This document shows positions 1-4,918 of a stretch of 5,590 nt of DNA, piece by piece; the first letter of the stretch is position 1; each line of letters begins with the position of its first letter. The position numbers and the translations under genes are program-made. The notes below the pieces were generated by a model that was not told the origin of the DNA, made no database searches, and worked only from the letters and a program-made list of their open reading frames with translations. Source of the DNA: Promethearchaeota archaeon (GTDB lineage Archaea; Asgardarchaeota; Lokiarchaeia; Sigyniarchaeales; SOKP01); the NCBI GenBank assembly GCA_016840695.1, contig JAEORV010000135.1, positions 1-5,590 on the forward strand, given 5' to 3'.

Positions 1-84
1 ATACATACCAGTATCAATTACATTTCTATGTTTTTTATAATCCGCATCGGGAGCATGGGCAATGAATAAAGCTTTAAATGTCAT
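1..84 (-). CDS. N-terminal fragment of small protein, probably DUF6506 family (partial)
   Basis: An open frame starts with ATG at 84 and stays open for 28 codons to the window edge. The protein begins MTFKALFIAHAPDADYKKHR. The opening pattern (a short hydrophobic strand, then an H-A-P-D-A-D turn followed by K-H-R) resembles what I remember of the DUF6506 family, small soluble alpha/beta proteins of about 100 residues with no assigned function. This is recognition from memory, not a search. A TATA-like sequence (107-115) lies about 27 bases upstream of the ATG, which is where an archaeal promoter for a leaderless mRNA would be and which supports this being a real start. The gene is divergent from the SRPBCC gene. 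I am fairly sure it is coding and unsure of the family. Confidence 0.55.
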   Translation of the reverse strand, partial: MTFKALFIAHAPDADYKKHRNVIDTGMY

Positions 85-106
85 AGTATTGAATTTACAC
101 GATTAC

Positions 107-115
107 TATATAAAT
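107..115 (-). promoter_or_regulatory. TATA box for the partial minus-strand gene
   Basis: Read on the minus strand the site is ATTTATATA. It is preceded by a purine-rich stretch (an A9 tract at 121-129, then GACAG) that could serve as a BRE. Its centre is about 27 bases from the ATG at 84, so transcription would begin at or next to the start codon. The box is nearly symmetric and could in principle also fire rightward, but it would then leave a leader of roughly 75-80 bases for the SRPBCC gene. Confidence 0.5.
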
Positions 116-147
116 CTGTCTTTTTTTTTCACAGCCATGTAAAAACC

Positions 148-154
148 TTTTAAA
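148..154 (+). promoter_or_regulatory. Candidate TATA-like box for the SRPBCC gene
   Basis: TTTTAAA is preceded directly by AAAAACC, a BRE-like purine-rich stretch. Transcription would start near 178-180, giving a leader of roughly 38 bases, long enough for the GTGA ribosome-binding element at 208-211. The region is very AT-rich, so this is only a candidate. Confidence 0.25.
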
Positions 155-207
155 CAACAGTTGATTAATTAACTAATAATTCTAATCCCAACAATATAGA
201 AAAAAAA

Positions 208-211
208 GTGA
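208..211 (+). promoter_or_regulatory. Shine-Dalgarno-like GTGA element that decides the start at 217
   Basis: GTGA matches the core of the archaeal Shine-Dalgarno sequence GGTGAT and lies five bases before the ATG at 217. The same GTG could be read as an in-frame start codon three codons upstream, but the spacing favours it being the ribosome-binding element. The NPD-family gene shows the same arrangement (GTGA, five bases, ATG). Confidence 0.4.
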
Positions 212-216
212 GTAGA

Positions 217-651
217 ATGCCAAGAGCAGATATAAAAAAAGAAATTAATGCCCCTGTGGAGAAAGTCTACGAGATTTTAAACGATCTCATGATTTTACCT
301 AGATGGAATATCGCAGTAACTGAGATTTCCGAACTGGAAAAAGACAAGTATTTCTTAAAAACCAATGTGGGAGACATGATAAACATAGTCAGAGAGAACG
401 TACCAAACGAGAGAATTACGTCAGATCAAGAAGACAGTCCGATGACGAAGATTGGTTACATCCTCAACCCTAAAGGCGAGGGCGTGGAAGTAACGCTTTG
501 GACGGAATTTGACGAGGAATCCATGAGAACGGTCCTTGAGATGGCGGGAGACTTGTTTTTAAAAAGCCTAAAGGTCTATGTTGATTATATTATGGAGGGC
601 GGAAATCCAGAAGAATATAAAAAGAAACTGAGCAAAATTAATAAAGCGTGA
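217..651 (+). CDS. SRPBCC / START-like (polyketide cyclase-type) ligand-binding protein
   Basis: This is a 144-residue soluble protein with the layout of the SRPBCC helix-grip superfamily. It has an N-terminal strand (ADIKKEI), the family-typical APVEKVYEIL helix at about residues 12-21, and a tryptophan at residue 30 (PRWN) where many members carry one. A run of antiparallel strands follows, then a long C-terminal helix (about 101-127) that would close the hydrophobic cavity. The length is normal for a single-domain member. The ligand cannot be told from the sequence: the superfamily includes lipid and quinone carriers, polyketide cyclases and CoxG-like proteins. There is no signal peptide or membrane segment, so it is presumably cytosolic. 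An alternative GTG start at 208 would add three residues. The gene stands alone, divergent from the left-edge gene and convergent with TFB. I am sure of the fold and do not know the function. Confidence 0.85.
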   Translation: MPRADIKKEINAPVEKVYEILNDLMILPRWNIAVTEISELEKDKYFLKTNVGDMINIVRENVPNERITSDQEDSPMTKIGYILNPKGEGVEVTLWTEFDEESMRTVLEMAGDLFLKSLKVYVDYIMEGGNPEEYKKKLSKINKA

Positions 652-690
652 ATCTTCTCAATAAATTTAATTTTATAAGGGAAAAATTCT

Positions 691-721
691 AAAAAATAAA
701 AAAAAGTCCGGGGTTGTACCC
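691..721 (-). terminator. Probable TFB terminator (small hairpin plus T-rich tract)
   Basis: Reading leftward from the TFB stop codon at 749, there is a GGGT-TGT-ACCC hairpin (711-721; 4-bp stem, 3-base loop). A short CGGAC spacer follows, then a T8-A-T6 run (705 down to 691). A GC-rich stem followed by long oligo-T is typical of archaeal 3' ends, where the T-tract itself is the main signal. It starts about 28 bases past the stop codon. The convergent SRPBCC gene has only a weaker T-rich stretch at about 665-676 on its own strand. Confidence 0.55.
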
Positions 722-748
722 ACTGGGGAATTATTTTGAGTTGCTTGC

Positions 749-1666
749 CTACAACTTGTTTTTGATCTGTTTACTACGTGATCTAAGCGTTACTTCAGTA
801 ACTTTCGCAACTTCACTGACTTCAGCTTGAGTCTTACGACAATTGCTTGCCTTCGCAGCCATGTAAATTACTGAGGCCGCTAAACCTTTTGGATCTTTTC
901 CAGTTCGTAGTAATCCGTTCTTTGAAGCCTGTACGAGCATGTTGATTGCCATCTTTTGCGTCTCCATTGGTAATTGGAGATCGTTTCCAAATCGAAATAC
1001 TAATTGCTCGGCCGTGATTGGCTTGTATTTCAAGTGGAGCTCTGGCAAGACTTCCTTGACGATCATTCCTAAAGACCTGTGTACGGTTCTTCTTGGTGTC
1101 ATTGAAGCTTCGCACACTTCTTCTAACAGTCTTGGGAATTCGTGTACTCTGATTGCTGCGTATAATGAAGCGGCAATGAATCCATCAATTGATCGACCCA
1201 TTGTTAATTTCTTCTTAGCGACGACGCTATAAATCTTCCAAGCAGTCTCTTTAATGTGTTCAGGGATGTTCATCTTGCTCGTTAACATCTTGAGCTTTGG
1301 CTTGGCTTCCCAGAAGTTTCTTTCGATGCTTGAGATTAATGAATTCTGAATCTTCGATAACCTTGAAAATAAGGTCTTACCCTTTGCGCCAATTAATCGA
1401 CCTTTTGAGTCAATCTTACTGTTTGGCAACATGGTTCTTGGACCAAATTCTCTCCATCGAGGTTCTGTGCGTCTACGCTTGTTAACTTCTTCGACAGTGT
1501 AAGCCCTTCGCTCGTTTCCTACGAGATTTCGACCGATAATCATGCCACAATTTAAGCACACGTTATCTCCGTCTCGGGATTCGACCATGGGACTTTCGCA
1601 ACAAGAATCGGATTCCACAGGTGAATTGGCATTTGGACGTAGTCTATCCTTATAATTATTGTTCAT
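749..1666 (-). CDS. tfb: Transcription initiation factor B (TFB, archaeal TFIIB homologue)
   Basis: This is a 305-residue general transcription factor that binds the TBP-TATA complex and the BRE and recruits RNA polymerase. Domain order is an N-terminal zinc ribbon (about 20-45), a reader/linker region with the W-R-x-F motif at residues 71-74, and two cyclin-fold repeats. The first repeat includes GRSIDGFIAASLYAA (157-171) and the second GKDPKGLAASVIYMAA (256-271). It ends with a TQAEVSEVAKVTEVTLRSR helix-turn-helix (279-297), the BRE-reading element. The length is normal and the C-terminus complete. Two things are odd. The second zinc knuckle C37-x2-C40-G is intact, but the first is C22-C23 instead of C-x2-C. 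The stretch between the ribbon and W71 is about 16 residues longer than usual and rich in Lys/Arg. The style fits Asgard TFBs as I remember them. Archaea often carry several TFBs, so this may be one of a set. Confidence 0.95.
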   Translation of the reverse strand: MNNNYKDRLRPNANSPVESDSCCESPMVESRDGDNVCLNCGMIIGRNLVGNERRAYTVEEVNKRRRTEPRWREFGPRTMLPNSKIDSKGRLIGAKGKTLFSRLSKIQNSLISSIERNFWEAKPKLKMLTSKMNIPEHIKETAWKIYSVVAKKKLTMGRSIDGFIAASLYAAIRVHEFPRLLEEVCEASMTPRRTVHRSLGMIVKEVLPELHLKYKPITAEQLVFRFGNDLQLPMETQKMAINMLVQASKNGLLRTGKDPKGLAASVIYMAAKASNCRKTQAEVSEVAKVTEVTLRSRSKQIKNKL

Positions 1667-1677
1667 TTTCGTATTCG

Positions 1678-1735
1678 TTTTTTTTGTTTTTTTTTCGTGA
1701 AAGTAGTTTTAATTCTTTCGATCAGTTTTTTTTTT
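1678..1735 (-). other. Poly-A-rich tracts upstream of TFB
   Basis: Read toward TFB, this stretch has an A10 run (1735-1726) and an A9-C-A8 run (1695-1678) that ends 11 bases before the ATG. No Shine-Dalgarno-like sequence is visible between the A tracts and the start codon. If transcription starts near 1685, the mRNA leader is short and almost purely A. If it starts at the palindromic TATA further upstream, both tracts lie within a leader of about 130 bases. Confidence 0.4.
1707..1721 (-). promoter_or_regulatory. Candidate TFB promoter (BRE plus TATA-like)
   Basis: On the minus strand CGAAAGAATTAAAA combines a purine-rich BRE-like stretch with the TATA-like AATTAAAA (1714-1707). The expected start is near 1685, about 20 bases before the ATG. 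A competing candidate is the TATA at 1821-1833, which would give a much longer leader. Confidence 0.3.
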
Positions 1736-1773
1736 GAAAGCACTTGTATGAGTGACTGTTTTGAAAAATTTTG

Positions 1774-1785
1774 TGATCAATTTTA
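1774..1785 (+). repeat. 12-base direct repeat, copy 1
   Basis: TGATCAATTTTA occurs here and again, identically, at 1939-1950. The two copies bracket the palindrome and hairpin region. A related GATCAGTTTT occurs at 1720-1729. Possible explanations are repeated protein-binding sites, remnants of an insertion, or chance in AT-rich DNA. Confidence 0.4.
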
Positions 1786-1814
1786 ATTATTATTACTTTC
1801 TTTGTAACTATTAA

Positions 1815-1840
1815 GAATAGTTTTATATTTAAATCTATTC
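1815..1840. promoter_or_regulatory. 26-base imperfect palindrome centred on a TATA-like sequence
   Basis: GAATAG (1815-1820) and CTATTC (1835-1840) are exact inverted repeats, and the 14 bases between them continue the symmetry, so 11 of 13 positions pair. The core TTTATATTTAA resembles a TATA box in both directions. Rightward it would start a transcript near 1852, just before the structured element at 1855-1927. Leftward it would start TFB with a leader of about 130 bases. A palindrome placed over a TATA box is a common arrangement for an archaeal repressor operator, but no bound factor is known here. Confidence 0.4.
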
Positions 1841-1854
1841 CATTTAAAAGATTA

Positions 1855-1927
1855 GTGATGGCAATCGTAACATACGGATATTATAATTTTTCCCACATAT
1901 TTCCCCCATCACGGGATTGTGGAAAAA
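1855..1927 (+). ncRNA. Candidate structured small RNA (hairpin with loop-complementary upstream segment)
   Basis: Bases 1887-1897 (TTTTTCCCACA) pair with 1918-1927 (TGTGGAAAAA), ten pairs with one bulged C. After a small internal loop, TCCC (1902-1905) pairs with GGGA (1913-1916) around a 7-base loop CCATCAC (1906-1912). That loop is the exact complement of GTGATGG at 1855-1861, so a pseudoknot could form. CGTA-ACA-TACG (1866-1876) makes a further small hairpin. The segment is a GC-richer island in AT-rich intergenic DNA. A TATA-like palindrome lies about 30 bases upstream and T-rich sequence follows at 1956-1973. It matches no RNA family that I recognise: there is no CTGA D-box and no tRNA-like features. 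The strand is inferred from the TATA and T-tract placement. Confidence 0.35.
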
Positions 1928-1938
1928 ATAAACGAGTT

Positions 1939-1950
1939 TGATCAATTTTA
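1939..1950 (+). repeat. 12-base direct repeat, copy 2
   Basis: This is an identical copy of TGATCAATTTTA at 1774-1785, 165 bases away. It lies between the hairpin and the T-rich tract. Confidence 0.4.
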
Positions 1951-1977
1951 GTCAATATTTTTATTCTTTTTATCCAT

Positions 1978-1994
1978 AAAAAAGCTCTAAAGAG
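1978..1994 (-). terminator. Probable terminator of the GlcD-type gene
   Basis: Reading leftward, CTCT-TT-AGAG (1994-1985) forms a tight inverted repeat. It is followed by C and six Ts (1983-1978), a hairpin-plus-oligo-T arrangement about 75-90 bases beyond the stop codon at 2068. A weaker T5 run lies nearer the gene at 2033-2029. Confidence 0.4.
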
Positions 1995-2067
1995 TATACA
2001 TTAATGATAACTACTAGTGGTTAATATTAAAAACTTGAGATTATTGGATGTTTTATTTATATTACTT

Positions 2068-3816
2068 TCAAGGAGTTGAATTTTTAGAGAGTCTATGAAT
2101 GATTTCCCTTGTTTTTTCGAAGATTTGGAAGGTTTGTACACCGGCAGGGCATTTTATCAAGCAAAGACCACATAACATACATGCATTAAAAATATCGTTT
2201 ATAACCTCGTTCAACTCTATTTCACCGTGAACTAATCCGTTAAGAAGACTTAAACGTCCTCTAGGGCTGTACGCTTCTGTCATGTAGTGTATCCTAGATG
2301 GGCAAGATACGGTACAAAAACCGCATCTCATGCAATTCAGTTCTAAAATAGAATCGGATAGGTTTTTTAATTTTCTCATGTGCTTTACTTTTTTGAGCTC
2401 CCGACTATCTCCCTTTCCCGTCCCGGGATTTAAGATCATTTGGGGATCAAACATTTTTTTTATTTGAGAAGTCAATTTTGCGACTTCATTACCGTGTTCC
2501 GATTCAAAATATGGCGATTTGATTTTTCCTATGCCGTGCTCACCGGTTATCGTTCCTCCTGCAGGAACAATGATTTCTTTATATAAGTAATCAAGAGCTC
2601 TTTCAAAATCTTTCACGTCTTTTTCGATATTTTCGTTCAACATGAAAGTGGGATGCAAGTTGCCTTCCATATGGGCGATCGTTGCAACGCCAATATTTGG
2701 AGCGTTAATCTTGTCTGGGATTTCCCATATTTTTTTCACGACTTCGGCAAACTTGGATAATTGAACGGTGCAATCTTCCACGCAGATTGTGGGAGCAAGC
2801 CTGGATAACGCTGGCAGGTTTTTTTTTCTTGCTTCTATTAATATTTCTCGTTCTTCGGTTGTTTTTGCGATCTTGTGAAATTTGGGGTTCTTTCGGATGA
2901 TTATATCAAACATCATGGCAAAATCTTCCTCGACGGCTTTCTGGTTCTTCCCATCAATTTCGGCTAGTAACACGTTTCCCTCTGGATAACTTTTAAACTC
3001 TCCCCCTAAGTAATCGTAAACTGCAGTCATCACGTATTTATCCAAGAATTCCAGCAAGTTAGGGACGATCCCTTTCTCTCTTATTTCAATGACTGCTTCG
3101 ATCAAATCATCTATATCATCGAATATGAAGAAGCCCAATTTTCTCTTTTCTGGCAAGGGTATAATCCGCAGCCCAATCTTTGTAATAACTCCTAGCGTCC
3201 CTTCCGAGGCGATGAATAGGTCTTTTAAATTATAAGAAGAAACTGATTTTAAAACGCCCGACCCTAGAGTCAAAATCCTTCCGTCTACTAGCACGACTTC
3301 GAGATATAGCACGTAATTTTTGGTTACTCCATACTTGAACGCTTGAATTCCCCCCGAATTGTTCCCTACCATGCCTCCTATCGTTGCTACTGCGCTTGAA
3401 CCGGGATCGGGAGGAAAAAAATATCCATGTCGGGCTAATGTTTCGTTTAAATCATCGCACACGACTCCTGGCTCGACTTCTACTAAATTATCATGGATGC
3501 TCATGGATAGAATTTTATTCATTTGACTTAACTCTAATACTATTCCCCCGTAAGGAGTTTGAGTGCCTGCTGAAAGGCTGGTTCCAGTCCCTCGTGGTGT
3601 TACTGGAATTCTTTTCTTGTTTGCGAGCATTAAAACCCTTGCGACTTGTTCCGCATTTTGAGGCATGAGGATTAGTTCTGGCATCCATTCTCTTTCAAAA
3701 ATGGCGCCTCCAAAAGCATAAGTCCATATAATTTCTTTTTCATCGAAGCAATACGCTTTTCCGACGATTTCCTCGAACTGTTGTTTAAGTTTCTCCGAAA
3801 TTTTATTGTAGGACAT
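2068..3816 (-). CDS. GlcD-type FAD-linked 2-hydroxyacid dehydrogenase with C-terminal [4Fe-4S] pair
   Basis: This 582-residue protein is predicted to oxidise a D-2-hydroxyacid (lactate- or glycolate-like) to the 2-oxoacid with FAD and to pass electrons to iron-sulfur clusters. The N-terminal FAD-binding-4 domain shows PRGTGTSLSAGT (74-85), a DPGSSAVATIGGMVGNNSGG loop (137-156) and SEGTLGVITK (204-213). The FAD-oxidase C-terminal domain has VEDC with E347, HMEGNLHP with H382 and H388, and GEHGIG with E426 and H427. The tail carries two ferredoxin-like motifs: C495-x2-C498-x2-C501-x3-C505-P and C546-x2-C549-x2-C552-x3-C556-P. It ends there, without the CCG domains of a full GlcF. The H-to-H spacing (6) is one shorter than the usual H-x-G-D-G-N-x-H. 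ATG at 3816 is chosen over an in-frame TTG at 3825 because the TATA box fits it. There is no signal peptide or membrane span. The substrate is unknown. Confidence 0.9.
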   Translation of the reverse strand: MSYNKISEKLKQQFEEIVGKAYCFDEKEIIWTYAFGGAIFEREWMPELILMPQNAEQVARVLMLANKKRIPVTPRGTGTSLSAGTQTPYGGIVLELSQMNKILSMSIHDNLVEVEPGVVCDDLNETLARHGYFFPPDPGSSAVATIGGMVGNNSGGIQAFKYGVTKNYVLYLEVVLVDGRILTLGSGVLKSVSSYNLKDLFIASEGTLGVITKIGLRIIPLPEKRKLGFFIFDDIDDLIEAVIEIREKGIVPNLLEFLDKYVMTAVYDYLGGEFKSYPEGNVLLAEIDGKNQKAVEEDFAMMFDIIIRKNPKFHKIAKTTEEREILIEARKKNLPALSRLAPTICVEDCTVQLSKFAEVVKKIWEIPDKINAPNIGVATIAHMEGNLHPTFMLNENIEKDVKDFERALDYLYKEIIVPAGGTITGEHGIGKIKSPYFESEHGNEVAKLTSQIKKMFDPQMILNPGTGKGDSRELKKVKHMRKLKNLSDSILELNCMRCGFCTVSCPSRIHYMTEAYSPRGRLSLLNGLVHGEIELNEVINDIFNACMLCGLCLIKCPAGVQTFQIFEKTREIIHRLSKNSTP

Positions 3817-3841
3817 GCTTTTCAATTTAAAAAATGAACGT

Positions 3842-3849
3842 GTTATAAT
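3842..3849 (-). promoter_or_regulatory. TATA box for the GlcD-type gene
   Basis: ATTATAAC on the minus strand is centred about 30 bases upstream of the ATG at 3816, predicting a start within a few bases of that codon. The gene can therefore be transcribed separately even though the NPD-family gene lies just upstream on the same strand. Confidence 0.45.
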
Positions 3850-3852
3850 TCT

Positions 3853-3858
3853 AAAAAA
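3853..3858 (-). terminator. Weak oligo-T terminator of the NPD-family gene
   Basis: There is a T6 run on the minus strand about 26 bases past the stop codon at 3884, with no clear stem. It sits immediately upstream of the next gene's TATA box, so termination here and new initiation would separate the two transcripts. Read-through remains possible. Confidence 0.3.
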
Positions 3859-3883
3859 TGATTCTAATTAATAATAGTTCTTG

Positions 3884-4774
3884 TTATTTTTCTAAGGTGT
3901 TAAATTCTGTTCCTTCAAAACCCCATGAATTAAGGATTTTTATGGCACCGTTTACTTTATCTTCGATAAATTCTTTAATCGACACGATTTCGTCGCAATG
4001 GCCTACTGCCATTGAATGTATAGCGGAATCCTTCAGCGTGAGATGATAAATCTTCTTATAGAACCTCTCGTCAAAGATATCCTGTTCGATGCATTTCTTT
4101 TTCCACGCACGGGGTGCCAAGCTCTCAGTGGTTGCCATTATTGCACTTCCGAAGCACACCGCATCCGCTCCCATAGCGAGCGCTGCGAGAAATCCCCTGG
4201 CATCTCCAATCCCTCCCGCAGCAATTAATGGCGTTTTTAGCATTTTCTTTGCCATTGTCATATTAATGAGAGTGGTATTCTGATTTGGATTCTTAAAACC
4301 AGTGCCTTCCAGTCCTACTATCGTTATCGCGTCAGCCCCTGCATTCTCAGCCGAGATTGCGTGCTTCATAGTGGTACATTTATGGAACCAATAACATCCC
4401 GCATCGTGGAGCTTCTTTCCAATCTTTGGCGCTTGATACGCAGAAGTGGTACATACCTTCACGCCTTCTTCAATTGCCGTATCAGTAAACTCCAAGTAAA
4501 AATTCTCGTCCCGCCCGCGGCCTCTTTGTTCTATGAAATAGGGCGGCATGATCGAGAAATTGACTCCAAAAGGCTTATCCGTTAACTTTTTCATTTTTCT
4601 GAGCTCTTCCCGGAATTCATCGTTGTTTTTATAATTTAACGCGGTAATAATTCCTAAGCCACCTGCTTCTGAAAACGGTGCTGCAAATTCGGCTTTTCCA
4701 ATAACGGCGAACGCACCCATTATGATTGGATATTTCGTTCCCATCATCTGGCTAATCTTGGTTTTCCAAATCAT
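3884..4774 (-). CDS. NPD / nitronate monooxygenase-family FMN flavoprotein, atypical active site
   Basis: This 296-residue TIM-barrel flavoprotein of the 2-nitropropane dioxygenase superfamily also has FabK-type enoyl reductases and NADH:quinone reductases as relatives. The N-terminal signature PIIMGAF (16-22) and EAGGLGIITAL (36-46) match the usual start of the barrel. AAGGIGD (185-191) and CFGSAIMAT (207-215) form the FMN phosphate-binding site. The region that in characterised nitronate monooxygenases reads roughly E-A-G-G-H, with the catalytic His, is here GLEGTGFKNP (154-163), so the His is missing. The real reaction is therefore uncertain and the name nitronate monooxygenase should not be taken literally. 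The chosen ATG at 4774 has a GTGA element five bases before it; GTG 4783 and ATG 4777 are alternatives. It lies upstream of the GlcD-type gene on the same strand, about 70 bases away, suggesting linked redox metabolism. Confidence 0.88.
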   Translation of the reverse strand: MIWKTKISQMMGTKYPIIMGAFAVIGKAEFAAPFSEAGGLGIITALNYKNNDEFREELRKMKKLTDKPFGVNFSIMPPYFIEQRGRGRDENFYLEFTDTAIEEGVKVCTTSAYQAPKIGKKLHDAGCYWFHKCTTMKHAISAENAGADAITIVGLEGTGFKNPNQNTTLINMTMAKKMLKTPLIAAGGIGDARGFLAALAMGADAVCFGSAIMATTESLAPRAWKKKCIEQDIFDERFYKKIYHLTLKDSAIHSMAVGHCDEIVSIKEFIEDKVNGAIKILNSWGFEGTEFNTLEK

Positions 4775-4808
4775 CATTTTCACGTTTTTTCATTAAAATA
4801 GTACAGCA

Positions 4809-4815
4809 ATTATAT
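4809..4815 (-). promoter_or_regulatory. Candidate TATA box for the NPD-family gene
   Basis: ATATAAT on the minus strand predicts a transcription start near 4786, giving a leader of about 12 bases that would just contain the GTGA element (4783-4780). A second TATA-like site, TATTTTAA at 4801-4794, lies closer to the gene. Confidence 0.35.
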
Positions 4816-4884
4816 CTATCATTGATTATTGAAAAATTTTTATTCGAAATACATCCCATTTATTTATCGCAAAACCATTACTAG

Positions 4885-4892
4885 TATATAAG
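4885..4892 (+). promoter_or_regulatory. TATA box for the longin-like gene
   Basis: TATATAAG is centred about 31 bases upstream of the TTG start at 4919, predicting a leader of only a few bases. It supports the TTG start, for which there is no in-frame ATG nearby. It forms the right half of the divergent promoter region 4775-4918. Confidence 0.5.
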
Positions 4893-4918
4893 AATAAATT
4901 TTCGGATTGTTGATGTAA

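Noticed and set aside
939..1232. Open frames on the opposite strand and another frame within the TFB gene.
   Set aside because: They lie entirely inside a clear TFB reading frame and encode no recognisable protein; they are shadows.
1855..1912. GTGATGG as a C-box of a C/D guide RNA.
   Set aside because: It differs from the RUGAUGA consensus at the last base and no CTGA D-box is found at a suitable distance on either strand.
1887..1928. The intergenic hairpin as an ordinary intrinsic terminator.
   Set aside because: On neither strand is it followed by a clean T-run outside the stem, and a better hairpin-plus-T6 terminator for the GlcD-type gene lies earlier in that transcript at 1978-1994.
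1858..1941. 27-codon plus-strand mini-ORF (ATG at 1858) just downstream of the TATA-like palindrome.
   Set aside because: Its position would fit a leaderless mRNA, but it is very short, has no recognisable protein features and overlaps the hairpin, whose structure explains the sequence better.
3826..3883. A small gene between the NPD-family and GlcD-type genes.
   Set aside because: The gap is only AT-rich sequence with a T6 run and a TATA box; no open frame of useful length.
4016..4585. Several plus-strand open frames opposite the NPD-family gene.
   Set aside because: The minus-strand frame has intact family motifs throughout, while the plus-strand frames are low-complexity shadows that overlap one another.
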